Source of the DNA: Chitinispirillaceae bacterium
GTDB taxonomy: Bacteria > Fibrobacterota > Chitinivibrionia > Chitinivibrionales > Chitinispirillaceae
Assembly: GCA_016929415.1 (NCBI GenBank)
Contig: JAFGIW010000003.1
Coordinates: 1 to 64,000, forward strand
Reading direction: 5' to 3'
Length of the DNA: 64,000 nt
Part shown: positions 26,956-34,789 of the stretch, in pieces
Layout: the number at the start of each line of letters is the position of its first letter
Position numbering within the stretch: the first letter of the stretch is position 1
Translations under genes and position numbers: made by a program
The notes under the pieces: model-generated
Database searches by the model: none
What the model was told of the DNA's origin: nothing
What the model saw: only the letters and a program-made list of their open reading frames with translations

Positions 26956-27160
26956 ATTTGTTATCTTATACGAAGTTAGCTAACGTTTGCTATATAACTC
27001 AATCAATAATGAAGGAGGGCACGGTCGGTCCGACCTCATTACCCCCCTTCTCCCGGTTTACAGGAACGGGGGCTAACCCCTTCACCCCAACAACCTTGAA
27101 TGGAAGGTAACGACATATTTAGCCCAGCCCACCTCATGTATTTATTAAATTTTGGATATA

Positions 27161-27176
27161 CTGGCATGATGATTGC
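27161..27176 (+). promoter_or_regulatory. Sigma-54 promoter of the HesB-like/thioredoxin operon
   Basis: CTGGCATGATGATTGC has GG at 27163 and GC at 27175, spaced 12, and 45 bases separate it from the first ATG at 27221. Strong match to the -24/-12 consensus. Confidence 0.8.
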
Positions 27177-27220
27177 GTATAGCATGTACAGCAAACATAC
27201 CATTATCAAAAAAGGCTATT

Positions 27221-27523
27221 ATGGTTAACGTAAAACCGAATGCAGTGAAAGAGCTTAAGAAATACGCGGAAACAAATGGAAAAACCTCATTTGATATCGT
27301 GTTTGGGGGATATGGTTGAGGCGGACCTAAACTCGGACTGGTCGAGTCCAAAGACATTGATTCACGAACAGATGGTATTCAAATAAGCGGGTTGACTTTT
27401 TATGTGGAAAAAAAGATGGAAGAACTGTCGGAAATGTACGGAGATATTGAAGTTGACTTCGGTATCGATTACCGGAGAAAAGGGTTTTGTGTTTCTTTCA
27501 ACGGAATGCAATCTTCATGTTGA
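27221..27523 (+). CDS. HesB-like selenoprotein (Sec at in-frame UGA)
   Basis: The frame from ATG 27221 runs through one TGA at 27317-27319 to the stop at 27521, giving 100 residues. The centre reads FDIVFGGYG-U-GGPKLGLV, the signature of the HesB-like (IscA-related) selenoprotein family, where GUGG replaces a Cys of the scaffold motif. Downstream sequence is protein-like (SGLTFYVEKKMEEL, DIEVDFGIDYRRKGFCVSF) and ends in SSC. A SECIS-like hairpin follows the UGA. IscA-type proteins carry Fe-S clusters or iron; the role of the Sec form is unknown. First gene after a sigma-54 promoter, followed by three thioredoxin-like genes and an OsmC-like gene. Confidence 0.88.
27323..27349 (+). promoter_or_regulatory. 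Putative SECIS of the HesB-like gene
   Basis: ACUCG (27331-27335) pairs with CGAGU (27343-27347) around the loop GACUGGU, and the stem can be extended by GG/CC across a bulge. The loop carries GGU and starts 19 bases after the U of UGA, within the usual range for bacterial SECIS elements. Confidence 0.7.
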
Positions 27524-27544
27524 TTTTCAAAAAAGAGCATCTAT

Positions 27545-27922
27545 ATGGAACATCTGACGCTTGATACGTTCAAAGAAAAGATTTGTGAATGCGGTTTAGG
27601 CGGCGGCGAAGCTAAATGGGCTTTCAAAGGTAAAATCCCGGCTGTTATTGATTTTTATGCAGACTGGTGCGGTCCATGTAAAATGGTTTCGCCCATTCTC
27701 GAAAAGTTATCGAAGGAATACGAAGGACGTTTGAATATTTATAAAGTCAATACAGATGAAGAGCAGCGACTTGCGGGAATGTTCGGAATATCGAGCATAC
27801 CAAGTATTCTTTTCATACCGATAGACGGTAAACCGCAGATGAGCGCGGGCGCGTTGCCGGAAAAAGAACTGAAACGTCTGTTCCGTGAGATTCTGGAAGT
27901 AGAAGAATCCGTAGTGGCTTAA
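27545..27922 (+). CDS. Thioredoxin
   Basis: 125 residues, cytosolic. The active site is FYADWCGPCKMVSP and the cis-Pro loop SSIPSILFIP. It has an extended N-terminus with an additional cysteine pair, KICECGLGGG, before the first strand. That pair is repeated in the membrane-anchored paralogue at 28483 (KICDCGLDNG), showing tandem duplication. It lies 22 bases after the HesB-like selenoprotein and could reduce or transfer to it. The operon is probably sigma-54 controlled. Confidence 0.92.
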   Translation: MEHLTLDTFKEKICECGLGGGEAKWAFKGKIPAVIDFYADWCGPCKMVSPILEKLSKEYEGRLNIYKVNTDEEQRLAGMFGISSIPSILFIPIDGKPQMSAGALPEKELKRLFREILEVEESVVA

Positions 27923-28043
27923 ACGGCAATATTTGCGGACCGGAGCCGTTTCTTTGTAATGGAATTCAGATGGATAATATACCGGATTGGAAGACCTTAA
28001 CGAAATACGAGTATATACAGTAAATCGGCAAAATGGAGGTTTT

Positions 28044-28448
28044 ATGTCCGGAATTATGATTGGCGCAATCGTCATCGGTGGTATTTTATTTGTTCTTATC
28101 ATTATCCCGCGAACGATGATGGCGATAATTTCGGCCGGGCTGAAAGGGAAAAAAGCCCCTACGCCGCATAAACCGTCTGCGGCCAGGATAGTGTCCGGCA
28201 AAAAAACCGTTCTTTATTTCTATACCCCTCCATGTGGCGCGTGTAAAATTCAGGAGCCTATCATGACACGCGTTAAGAAAATATTCCCGGATGCCGTCTT
28301 TAAAATCGATGCTTCAAAAAATCCGGAAGCAGCCAGAGCGTACGGCGTCATGGGGGTTCCGTTCTTGGCTTTCATCGCCGATGGTAAACTCGCGTCCGCG
28401 AAAGCGGGCGTTCAGCGGGAATCCACAATTCTCGCGTTTCTTTCTTAA
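28044..28448 (+). CDS. Membrane-anchored thioredoxin-like protein
   Basis: 134 residues from ATG 28044, with TGGAGGT upstream. One N-terminal transmembrane helix (residues ~3-25, MIGAIVIGGILFVLIIIP) precedes a compact thioredoxin fold with active site TPPCGACKIQEP and cis-Pro MGVPFLAFI. The active-site PCGAC differs from canonical WCGPC, suggesting a different redox potential or a reductase-relay role. It lies between the two duplicated thioredoxins. Confidence 0.82.
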   Translation: MSGIMIGAIVIGGILFVLIIIPRTMMAIISAGLKGKKAPTPHKPSAARIVSGKKTVLYFYTPPCGACKIQEPIMTRVKKIFPDAVFKIDASKNPEAARAYGVMGVPFLAFIADGKLASAKAGVQRESTILAFLS

Positions 28449-28482
28449 ACCTTACAACCTCAAAAAATTGAAAGATACCTAT

Positions 28483-28989
28483 ATGCTGAAAAAATTATCG
28501 AAAAACATTACCGCGACAGGACTGGTTATTATCACCGGGCTTGCGATAATCATCTATGCCGTTGCGACTAACCAGAGTTCAGATCAACCGGCGGCCAAAA
28601 CAAACAGCCTGGTGGAACCCCTTAGTTTTAACACTTTTAAAGCCAAAATATGCGACTGCGGATTAGACAATGGAGTGCAGGGTAAATGGAAATATAAAGG
28701 CAAACTTCCCGCTGTAATAGATTTTTACGCGGATTGGTGCGGACCATGCAAAATGGTTTCACCGGTTCTGGAGGAGCTTGCGGTTGAATATAAAGGACGC
28801 GTAAAAATATACAAGGTCAACACAGAGACAAACAGGGAGCTTGCCGGAATGTTCGGCATCGGCGGAATACCCAGCATACTGTTTATTCCACCTGCCGGCA
28901 TGCCGCAGATGTCGTCGGGCGCATTGTCAAAAAAACAATTCAAACAGGCGTTTAACGAGATTTTCGGCATCAAGGATGCGGCTTTGTAA
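28483..28989 (+). CDS. Membrane-anchored thioredoxin
   Basis: 168 residues from ATG 28483. An N-terminal signal anchor (TATGLVIITGLAIIIYAVAT) and a short linker lead to a thioredoxin domain almost the same as the one at 27545: KICDCGLDNG, FYADWCGPCKMVSP, GGIPSILFIP. The domain is thus predicted to be periplasmic while its paralogue is cytosolic. Together with the PCGAC protein this resembles a transmembrane thiol relay, though no CcdA/DsbD-like carrier is visible nearby. Confidence 0.88.
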   Translation: MLKKLSKNITATGLVIITGLAIIIYAVATNQSSDQPAAKTNSLVEPLSFNTFKAKICDCGLDNGVQGKWKYKGKLPAVIDFYADWCGPCKMVSPVLEELAVEYKGRVKIYKVNTETNRELAGMFGIGGIPSILFIPPAGMPQMSSGALSKKQFKQAFNEIFGIKDAAL

Positions 28990-29045
28990 CCGGCGGGGAA
29001 AATGGATGTAGATAAGGACCTGAAAAAAGTCCTGGGAGGTGTGTA

Positions 29046-29462
29046 ATGGACATGGTGGTTTTTTTCCCCGGCGGCAAACGCGTCGATGCGCAATATAAAG
29101 ATTTTACCATCCGCACGGACCAGTCGTTGTCGGAGGGCGGGAATGCGTCCGCGCCCGAGCCTTTTGACCTGTTCCTGGCGTCAATTGCAACGTGCGCGGG
29201 CATCTACATTCTTGAATTCTGCCGGTATCGGTCCATCCCGGTAGAAAACATTCGCCTGGTCCAGAAGACCGAGAGGAACAGCGCAACGAGGATGATTGAA
29301 AAGATCATTATTGAACTGTTCGTCCCGCCGGAATTCCCTGCGAAATATAAAGATGCCGTTATCCGGGCGGCGCAGTTGTGTTCAGTAAAGAAGCACTTGT
29401 TTCAGCCGCCGGAATTTTCAATTTCCGTTATAACGGAAGAATCCAAACCGGAAAGCGCATAA
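29046..29462 (+). CDS. OsmC-family protein
   Basis: 138 residues, with GGGAGGTGTGTA immediately upstream. OsmC/Ohr-fold features include the strand with SIATCAGIYILEF, where Cys is the first redox residue, and a second Cys in AAQLCSVKKHL near residue 112. OsmC proteins detoxify organic peroxides or bind thiols. Here it ends the HesB-like/thioredoxin operon. A 13-codon frame (28999-29046) between the previous gene and this one may be a leader. Confidence 0.8.
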   Translation: MDMVVFFPGGKRVDAQYKDFTIRTDQSLSEGGNASAPEPFDLFLASIATCAGIYILEFCRYRSIPVENIRLVQKTERNSATRMIEKIIIELFVPPEFPAKYKDAVIRAAQLCSVKKHLFQPPEFSISVITEESKPESA

Positions 29463-29635
29463 TAAACCGATAACGTAATGCTTCTTACTGGAGGTATCGC
29501 ATGTTTCTTGCCGCATTGGATGCCACTTTTAACCCAAGTTCGACAATTTTCGAGTAAAAATGGCGATTCAATGTAAACCGTAAAAACTCTTATTTCGTGC
29601 ATACCGAAAAATAGTTTATGAAAAGTGTATCGAAA

Positions 29636-30535
29636 CTATTGCAAGGGCCCCGATAATTTTGTTTTTTGTCGAAGCACCAGGCCCCCCACCTCTGCGCCGA
29701 TATGTTTCGCCACCCGTTCGCACTTGATTCTCATAATAAAAAAAAGACGTTCGTCATCAATTTCACTTAAGCCCTCATAATTGCCCTGTCCTTTGGCGAT
29801 GACCAAGTCGGCATTCTTGAAGAGTTCCCGGAAGATTTCGTTCGTTTCTTCAAGCATCAACCCCGGGTAGCGGCAACCGCTCGATATAATCTCGGCTTCT
29901 TTGTCAAGACCGACCCGGTAAGCGTCTTCGGGGGTGACGTCGTTGATTACCGGTTTGTCGCGGGTCGCGAATACGATACGCAGACCGGGGAATTCCCGTT
30001 TGATCTGCCGGATAAGAATCCGGTCGAAAACGATCTCCCCCGCATTGTCGCCGACACACAAAAGCAATCGCGCATTTTTCATCTTGTACAATAACGGTTC
30101 GTAGTCGTAGAAGGAAAACCGCAGCGAAGGGATATCCCGGATCTCCTTTGCAATATCGATACTGCCGTGGTCCTTCGCGCCGAAATCGATAATATTACCG
30201 GCGGCGGCCTGACGGATCGCCGTTTCCAGCGGCGAGGCGGATTGTTTTACTGCGGCTTCGAGATCGTCAAAATGGCGGAGAACGGCGGCGTTCGACTTTT
30301 CCTTCAGTCCGGCATAGGGATCGAAAGGTCCGGCATTATCATGTATCATGTTCCGTACGAAATCACCAATCCCGACGATGATCCGTTGCGGTGAATCGTT
30401 TCCGGATGTCGCCAGCAGCATTTTCATGGCTTCATCCATTATAAGCTTCGTCTGCAGGTCATCCATGCCGGTAAGTTTTACCAGCGATAATACCTGCCGC
30501 AGAACGCAGGGGTAACAATCGGGAAACAGTTTCAT
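29636..30535 (-). CDS. DUF89 / ARMT1-like protein (metal-dependent phosphatase fold)
   Basis: 299 residues. The N-terminus carries CYPCVLRQ, the CxxC of the DUF89 subfamily. Metal/phosphate motifs follow: LLLCVGDNAGEIVFD (about residue 165), DKEAEIISSGCRYPG, and IAKGQGNYEGLSE. DUF89 enzymes are damage-control phosphatases with Mn/Co/Ni-type metal requirements. The substrate here is unknown. The ATG overlaps the stop of the upstream sigma-54 regulator by four bases, so regulator and phosphatase are made together. A deleted second copy of this pair is at 23900-24292. Confidence 0.88.
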   Translation of the reverse strand: MKLFPDCYPCVLRQVLSLVKLTGMDDLQTKLIMDEAMKMLLATSGNDSPQRIIVGIGDFVRNMIHDNAGPFDPYAGLKEKSNAAVLRHFDDLEAAVKQSASPLETAIRQAAAGNIIDFGAKDHGSIDIAKEIRDIPSLRFSFYDYEPLLYKMKNARLLLCVGDNAGEIVFDRILIRQIKREFPGLRIVFATRDKPVINDVTPEDAYRVGLDKEAEIISSGCRYPGLMLEETNEIFRELFKNADLVIAKGQGNYEGLSEIDDERLFFIMRIKCERVAKHIGAEVGGLVLRQKTKLSGPLQ

Positions 30536-31884
30536 TGCATTCTCTCCCCATTGGCCGGAGGACCTATCCCCAGAAGCCGCATTTTTCGATAAAGCGTTGA
30601 GCGGTTGATGCCAAGTTCGCGCGCTGTTTTGACTCGCTTCCAGTTATTCCTTTTCAGCGCATTCGACAGGAAAGCCGCTTCGAAACTTTTCATGGATGCG
30701 GTGTCGTCCGCCGCCTTTTCAAAGGCGGCGGGTTCCGGATCGGCCGTTTCGAACAAATGCTCCGTTCCGATATATCCCTTTCGGCAGAGCACGAACGCCC
30801 GTTCGATCATATTTTCGAGTTCCCGGACGTTGCCGGGAAAATCATGGGCCGTCAGCCGCGCCATCGCGCGGTCGTCAACGCCCCTTATCCGCTTCCCCTG
30901 CTGTTTATTGAGCTTGTTGATGAAATAATCCGCCAGAAGAGGAATATCATCTCTTCGTTCACGCAGTGGAGGAACGGCGATCCTGATGATATTGAGCCGG
31001 TAAAACAGGTCTTTCCTGAATGAACCTTCGTTCATCATTTTTTCAAGATTCCTGTTCGTAGCGGTGATGATGCGGACATCGGCTTTGCGGCTCTGTACGC
31101 TTCCCAGTGGTTCGTACTCTTTTTCCTGCAGCACCCGCAGCAGCTTGACCTGCATCGCCGCCGAGGTATCGCCGATTTCATCGAGGAACAGGACGCCGCC
31201 GTCGGCGAGCGCGAAGCGTCCCGGCTTGTCCTTTTTTGCATCGGTAAAGGCGCCGGCCTTGTAGCCGAACAGCTCCGATTCGAGAAGATTGTCGGGAAGC
31301 GCGCCTAAATTGACGGCGATAAAAGGTTCGTCTTTCCGGGGGCCGAGCCTGTGGATCGCCCTGGCGAACAGCTCCTTGCCGGTGCCGCTCTCTCCCTGAA
31401 GCAGAACGGTACTTGCGCTTTCGGCGATCATCGGCAGCGTTTCAAGCAGCTTCTGCATGCGTCGGTTGATCGTGATGATATCCTGATAGCGGTAATCCGC
31501 AAGACGGGCGAGCAGATTCGCCTCATCGGAAGTGAGATCGCGGAATGTTTCGACCGCGCCCTTAATTTTTCCGTCAGTGTCGCGCAGAACCGTCGTGGCG
31601 ATCGATACGGGTTTCGATGTCCCGTCGGCGGTGATCATGGTAACCGGCCGTTCGGAAAACAGCTCGCCGGTTCTGAGCGTTTTTCGCAGCAGGCACTCTT
31701 CCCCGCAGCAATCCGCGCGAAGCACTTCCCAGCAGGGACGGCCAAGCGCGTGGGATTTGATCGTTCCGGTGATATTTTCCGCGGCACGGTTGAAAAAAGT
31801 GATGCGGCATTTATTATCAACCGTAAAAACGCCCTCCTGGATGGTATCGAAAAGTTCGATTAGTTCTTCTTTTGTCCAGAGCAT
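30532..31884 (-). CDS. Sigma-54-dependent regulator, Cys-rich PAS, GAFTDA loop
   Basis: 450 residues. The PAS domain (~8-115) contains CWEVLRADCCGEECLLRKT, a cluster of cysteines seen again in the 42243 paralogue. A metal or redox signal is plausible. The AAA+ core has GESGTGKE, GVLFLDEIGD and NVRELENMIERAF. Its sigma-54 loop reads GAFTDA rather than GAFTGA. The Fis-type HTH ends the protein (NRSTLYRKMRLLGI). It lies between a methyltransferase gene upstream on the same strand and DUF89 downstream, divergent from the NifX-like gene at 32911. Confidence 0.93.
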   Translation of the reverse strand: MLWTKEELIELFDTIQEGVFTVDNKCRITFFNRAAENITGTIKSHALGRPCWEVLRADCCGEECLLRKTLRTGELFSERPVTMITADGTSKPVSIATTVLRDTDGKIKGAVETFRDLTSDEANLLARLADYRYQDIITINRRMQKLLETLPMIAESASTVLLQGESGTGKELFARAIHRLGPRKDEPFIAVNLGALPDNLLESELFGYKAGAFTDAKKDKPGRFALADGGVLFLDEIGDTSAAMQVKLLRVLQEKEYEPLGSVQSRKADVRIITATNRNLEKMMNEGSFRKDLFYRLNIIRIAVPPLRERRDDIPLLADYFINKLNKQQGKRIRGVDDRAMARLTAHDFPGNVRELENMIERAFVLCRKGYIGTEHLFETADPEPAAFEKAADDTASMKSFEAAFLSNALKRNNWKRVKTARELGINRSTLYRKMRLLGIGPPANGERMQ

Positions 31885-31935
31885 ATCAAGCGTTCGCTTT
31901 CATCGGTTGACGGGATTCCGGGGAAGAAAGACATC

Positions 31936-32574
31936 TCATTTCCCGCAGATAAACACCTTGCTTTTACCCGAAGGGGTGTGGGATACGCTTACCTTAGGGA
32001 AATGCGCCCTATAGGGCTTTTCTCCCGAATTGACGAATTCATGCGCGTCGTCGGAACCCATCGCGGCCATCCGCATGTTGAAAAACAGACGCGTAACCGG
32101 TTTCTGCGGCACCTCATGCTCCATGACGAGAGCGACTCCCCCCGGGCGCACCACCCGTTTCATTTCACAAAGCGCTTCTTTACGGTGCCGGCCTTTCAAC
32201 TCATACAGGGCGTGGGAACAGGTGACGATGTCGAAGCTGTTGTCAACAAACGGCAGTTGCGTCGCATCGCTTTCTATCCAGGTACAGCCGCCGGAATGAG
32301 TTTTCTTCCGGGCACGCTTCAACATTCCACGCGAAAAGTCGCAACCTGCAGCGGTTATACCGGGAAAGCGCCCGGCAAAACTTATAAGAACCGAGCCCGT
32401 TCCGCAGCAGACATCGAGAACGGTTGGAGTGGCACTATTTTCCAGATGAGCGATATCGGCGAGGAACGATCGTGTTGTTCCCCTGTCGCCCCTGGAGTGC
32501 AGGGTAATGAAAGCATCATAGAAATGGGAGAAGATGTTGTAATAGTTGATTCTTCCGGCCCGCGTTTTGGCCAT
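31936..32574 (-). CDS. Class I SAM-dependent methyltransferase
   Basis: 212 residues. The Rossmann methyltransferase signature is VLDVCCGTGSVLISFA with the acidic residue in CDFSRGMLKRARK, then DATQLPFVDNSFDIVTCSHA and VVRPGGVALVMEHEV. This resembles UbiE-type enzymes. It is the first gene of the minus-strand unit with the sigma-54 regulator and DUF89. The equivalent gene is absent from the module-A remnant at 24292. The substrate is unknown. Confidence 0.85.
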   Translation of the reverse strand: MAKTRAGRINYYNIFSHFYDAFITLHSRGDRGTTRSFLADIAHLENSATPTVLDVCCGTGSVLISFAGRFPGITAAGCDFSRGMLKRARKKTHSGGCTWIESDATQLPFVDNSFDIVTCSHALYELKGRHRKEALCEMKRVVRPGGVALVMEHEVPQKPVTRLFFNMRMAAMGSDDAHEFVNSGEKPYRAHFPKVSVSHTPSGKSKVFICGK

Positions 32575-32697
32575 TGTTGTCCGCGCCTGAATTGAAAGTT
32601 AAAAAAAAGGTCCAATTAAATAATCAATGACCATGCCGGTTTTGATCGGTTAATTTATTTGAAATATATATCATTACGATTTATCTTGATGCGATTT

Positions 32698-32715
32698 TGC
32701 ACCATTGATGGTGCA
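32698..32715. promoter_or_regulatory. Palindromic upstream activator site (module B)
   Basis: TGCACCAT-TG-ATGGTGCA is a perfect eight-base inverted repeat 169 bases upstream of the -24 box at 32867. The half-site TATGCACCATTCC follows at about 32729, the same as in module A. Confidence 0.6.
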
Positions 32716-32866
32716 TGATGTTTTGTGTATGCACCATTCCTTCGTTCTTGATCCCCTTTTTTCAAATAGGCTGAAAGGCCGTTCTGCTTTCAGCATTTAT
32801 CTTTTATTACATCAATAACCACGGATTGAAGCCCGGTTTCCACGACCGCGGGCTGCCGAATTCCGG

Positions 32867-32882
32867 TTGGCACGAATAATGC
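32867..32882 (+). promoter_or_regulatory. Sigma-54 promoter (module B)
   Basis: TTGGCACGAATAATGC, identical to module A, with GG at 32869 and GC at 32881. It lies 29 bases before the ATG of the NifX-like gene. Confidence 0.82.
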
Positions 32883-32910
32883 GTGGTAAAAAAATAGACG
32901 GGAAATGATT

Positions 32911-33327
32911 ATGAATAAAAAAGTCGCAGTGCCGGTTAACAATTCATCGCAGGTAGTCGCCCTTGATTTCTGCACCACCTTGCTCGTTGCGGAAATCGGA
33001 AACGGCATCGTCACGCAAAAAAACACGGTGGAATTCAACGAACCGTTCCCGTCGCTGCGCGCGAACCGGTTGAAAGATTTACAGGTCGGCACCGTATTGT
33101 GCGGCGCCGTATCCGATGCTCTTTCGATGATGCTCTGGCATTGCGGTATCGAAGTCGTTCCCGGCCTTACCGGTGACGCCGACAGGTTGATCGCGGCATA
33201 TATTCACGGACAGTTGCTCCGGTTTCATGCGCCCGACTTCCGGCCCGGTTTCAGCAGATGCCGCGGTGGCGGCAACAGGCGGCGATACCGCGGCGGCAGA
33301 GGCGGCAACCCGACAAGAACCATTTAA
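32911..33327 (+). CDS. NifX/NifB-type dinitrogenase FeMo-cofactor-binding-like protein
   Basis: 138 residues from ATG 32911 (GGGA seven bases upstream). The ribonuclease-H-like NifX fold (PF02579) is seen: MNKKVAVPVNNSSQVVALDF, then TVLCGAVSDALSMMLWHCGI and VPGLTGDADRLI. Such proteins bind metal-sulfur clusters. In sulfate reducers a relative is the Mo-Cu 'orange protein'. The C-terminus adds an Arg/Gly-rich tail (SRCRGGGNRRRYRGGRGG). No nif structural genes are in the window, so nitrogenase is not implied. Confidence 0.85.
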   Translation: MNKKVAVPVNNSSQVVALDFCTTLLVAEIGNGIVTQKNTVEFNEPFPSLRANRLKDLQVGTVLCGAVSDALSMMLWHCGIEVVPGLTGDADRLIAAYIHGQLLRFHAPDFRPGFSRCRGGGNRRRYRGGRGGNPTRTI

Positions 33328-33345
33328 TTGTAAAGGAGGTGTCAA

Positions 33346-33531
33346 GTGCCGAACAGAAATGGAACAGGTTCACAGGGTGGAGGAGGCGGAAGAATGGGAG
33401 GACAGTTTGCGGCAGGACCGGGCGGCAATTGCGTATGCCCGCAATGCGGGCATGTCGAACCGCACCAGCAGGGCCAACCATGCACTCAGCGGTCGTGCCC
33501 GAGTTGCGGTGCGAAAATGACTCGACAATAA
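33346..33531 (+). CDS. Small Gly-rich zinc-ribbon-like protein
   Basis: 61 residues starting at GTG with a strong AAAGGAGGTGTCAA ribosome site. The N-terminus MPNRNGTGSQGGGGGRMGG recalls the DUF5320 group. The C-terminal half has CVCPQCGHVEPH and CTQRSCPSCGAKM, two CxxC knuckles likely to bind zinc or iron. It sits 15 bases after the NifX-like gene and before a second Gly-rich protein. The function is unknown. Confidence 0.75.
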   Translation: MPNRNGTGSQGGGGGRMGGQFAAGPGGNCVCPQCGHVEPHQQGQPCTQRSCPSCGAKMTRQ

Positions 33532-33560
33532 TATCACTTTATCTTGAAAAGGGGGCTTAT

Positions 33561-33947
33561 ATGCCACGTGGAGATAGAACGGGTCCCGCAGGGATGGGAC
33601 CGATGACGGGAAGAGCTGCCGGATACTGTGCGGGATATCCCGTGCCGGGATACGCCAATCCGGTTGGCGGACAGGGATATGGATTCGGCTTCGGCCGCGG
33701 CGGAGGCTGGGGACGGGGTGGCGGCGGTTGGGGCCGTAGAAACCGGTTCTATGCCACCGGTCTGACGGGATGGCAGCGTTCCGAATACGAGGCGGCGGTT
33801 CCTTATGCACCACCGTATGCCGGCGTACCTACACCACCGACCAAAGAACAGCAGACGGACATGCTGAAAGGCCAGGCAGAATATCTGGAAGACCAGTTGG
33901 CAGGTATACAAAAACGCCTTGCCGAGCTGGAGGCGAAAAAGAAGTAG
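33561..33947 (+). CDS. DUF5320-like Gly-rich protein
   Basis: 128 residues. The start MPRGDRTGPAGMGPMTGRAA is the DUF5320 signature, followed by a Gly/aromatic tract (YGFGFGRGGGWGRGGGG). The C-terminal coiled coil is LEDQLAGIQKRLAELEAKKK. DUF5320 proteins recur beside NifX-like and Mrp/NBP35 genes in anaerobes and lack an assigned function. A strong terminator follows, closing the module-B operon. Confidence 0.8.
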   Translation: MPRGDRTGPAGMGPMTGRAAGYCAGYPVPGYANPVGGQGYGFGFGRGGGWGRGGGGWGRRNRFYATGLTGWQRSEYEAAVPYAPPYAGVPTPPTKEQQTDMLKGQAEYLEDQLAGIQKRLAELEAKKK

Positions 33948-33970
33948 CATGCCGTAGCGCTTAACGTAAA

Positions 33971-34026
33971 AGAAGGGGTGGAGCGGATACTTTTATCCGC
34001 CTCCCTTCTCTTGTTTTTCTTTTTCT
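33971..34026 (+). terminator. Rho-independent terminator
   Basis: A long stem with arms AGAAGGGGTGGAGCGGATA and TATCCGCCTCCCTTCT around CTTT is followed by CTTGTTTTTCTTTTT. It is the clearest terminator in the window and ends the NifX-DUF5320 unit. Confidence 0.85.
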
Positions 34027-34132
34027 GTTTGTCGCCGTATGGATCATGGTGCATGAGTGATATCGTTTTCCCGCTGCTTTTCGTAGCCACGCAAGCAAAG
34101 TTGGATAATAACGCGGCCGGAACCGTGAAATC

Positions 34133-34357
34133 ATGACCGATAAGGGCCCTGGAGAAGTTGAATGCAAATGGTACACCGTCTGTCCAATGAAACGGTTTCT
34201 TGAAAAGGGTGTCCTCGATGAGCAATGGGTAAAGCGGTATTGCCGGGGCGGGAAGGAATGCGTTCGTTACGCAATGGAAGAACGGGGGGAAGCGCATCCC
34301 GACTGGATGCTGCCAGACGGATCGCTTGATGAGCGTTTGCGGGGGTATTGTCGATAA
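34133..34357 (+). CDS. Small Cys-containing protein conserved in anaerobes
   Basis: 74 residues. Pattern WYTVCPMKRFLEKGVLDEQW, RYCRGGKECVRYAMEERGE, HPDWMLPDGSLDERLRGYC. Proteins of this layout (CPMKRF...YCxxxxxxCVRY...HPDWMLPDG) occur widely in anaerobes and archaea and are sometimes mis-annotated as uracil-DNA glycosylase. Four cysteines may bind a metal. It is expressed between the module-B terminator and a thiamine-binding protein gene. Confidence 0.7.
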   Translation: MTDKGPGEVECKWYTVCPMKRFLEKGVLDEQWVKRYCRGGKECVRYAMEERGEAHPDWMLPDGSLDERLRGYCR

Positions 34358-34404
34358 CCACCGCTGCGATCCCGAAAAAACGCATTTTTTAAAGGACTGA
34401 CTGT

Positions 34405-34755
34405 ATGCCGATAATGGAAATAAGCGTTGTTCCGCTGGGGACGAAATCTTCTTCGGTAAGCGCCTATGTAGCATCGTGCGTTGATCTCCTCAATCGGAAA
34501 AAAAATTGCCGGTATGAACTTACCTCCATGGGAACCATCGTCGAGGCTAATCATTTAAAAACACTGCTGCACATTGCCGAGGAAATGCACAACAGCGTTT
34601 TTTGCCGTGGGGTGAAGCGGGTCGTTACGACCATAAAAATTGATGACAGGAAAGACAAGGTATTGAGCATCGAAAGTAAAGTGAAGTCGGTCCGGCGGCG
34701 CCTTCAAAAGAAAAAAAAACGCAGATTATGCAACAATCATTTAATGATTCCATGA
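34405..34755 (+). CDS. MTH1187/YqgV-type thiamine-binding protein
   Basis: 116 residues. The fold begins MPIMEISVVPLGTKSSSVSA, the signature of the MTH1187/YkoF-like family that binds thiamine-related ligands, with TSMGTIVEANHLKTLL in the middle. A basic C-terminal tail (KVKSVRRRLQKKKKRRLC) is longer than usual and could reflect extension into non-homologous sequence. The role is unclear. Confidence 0.75.
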   Translation: MPIMEISVVPLGTKSSSVSAYVASCVDLLNRKKNCRYELTSMGTIVEANHLKTLLHIAEEMHNSVFCRGVKRVVTTIKIDDRKDKVLSIESKVKSVRRRLQKKKKRRLCNNHLMIP

Positions 34756-34789
34756 TGGTATGTTTGATCCAAATTATTAAAGGAATGTT

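Noticed and set aside
27013-27111. Small frame MKEGTVGPTSLPPFSRFTGT upstream of the HesB-like gene
   Set aside because: It lies upstream of the sigma-54 promoter, has no clear family, and appears to be relic sequence.
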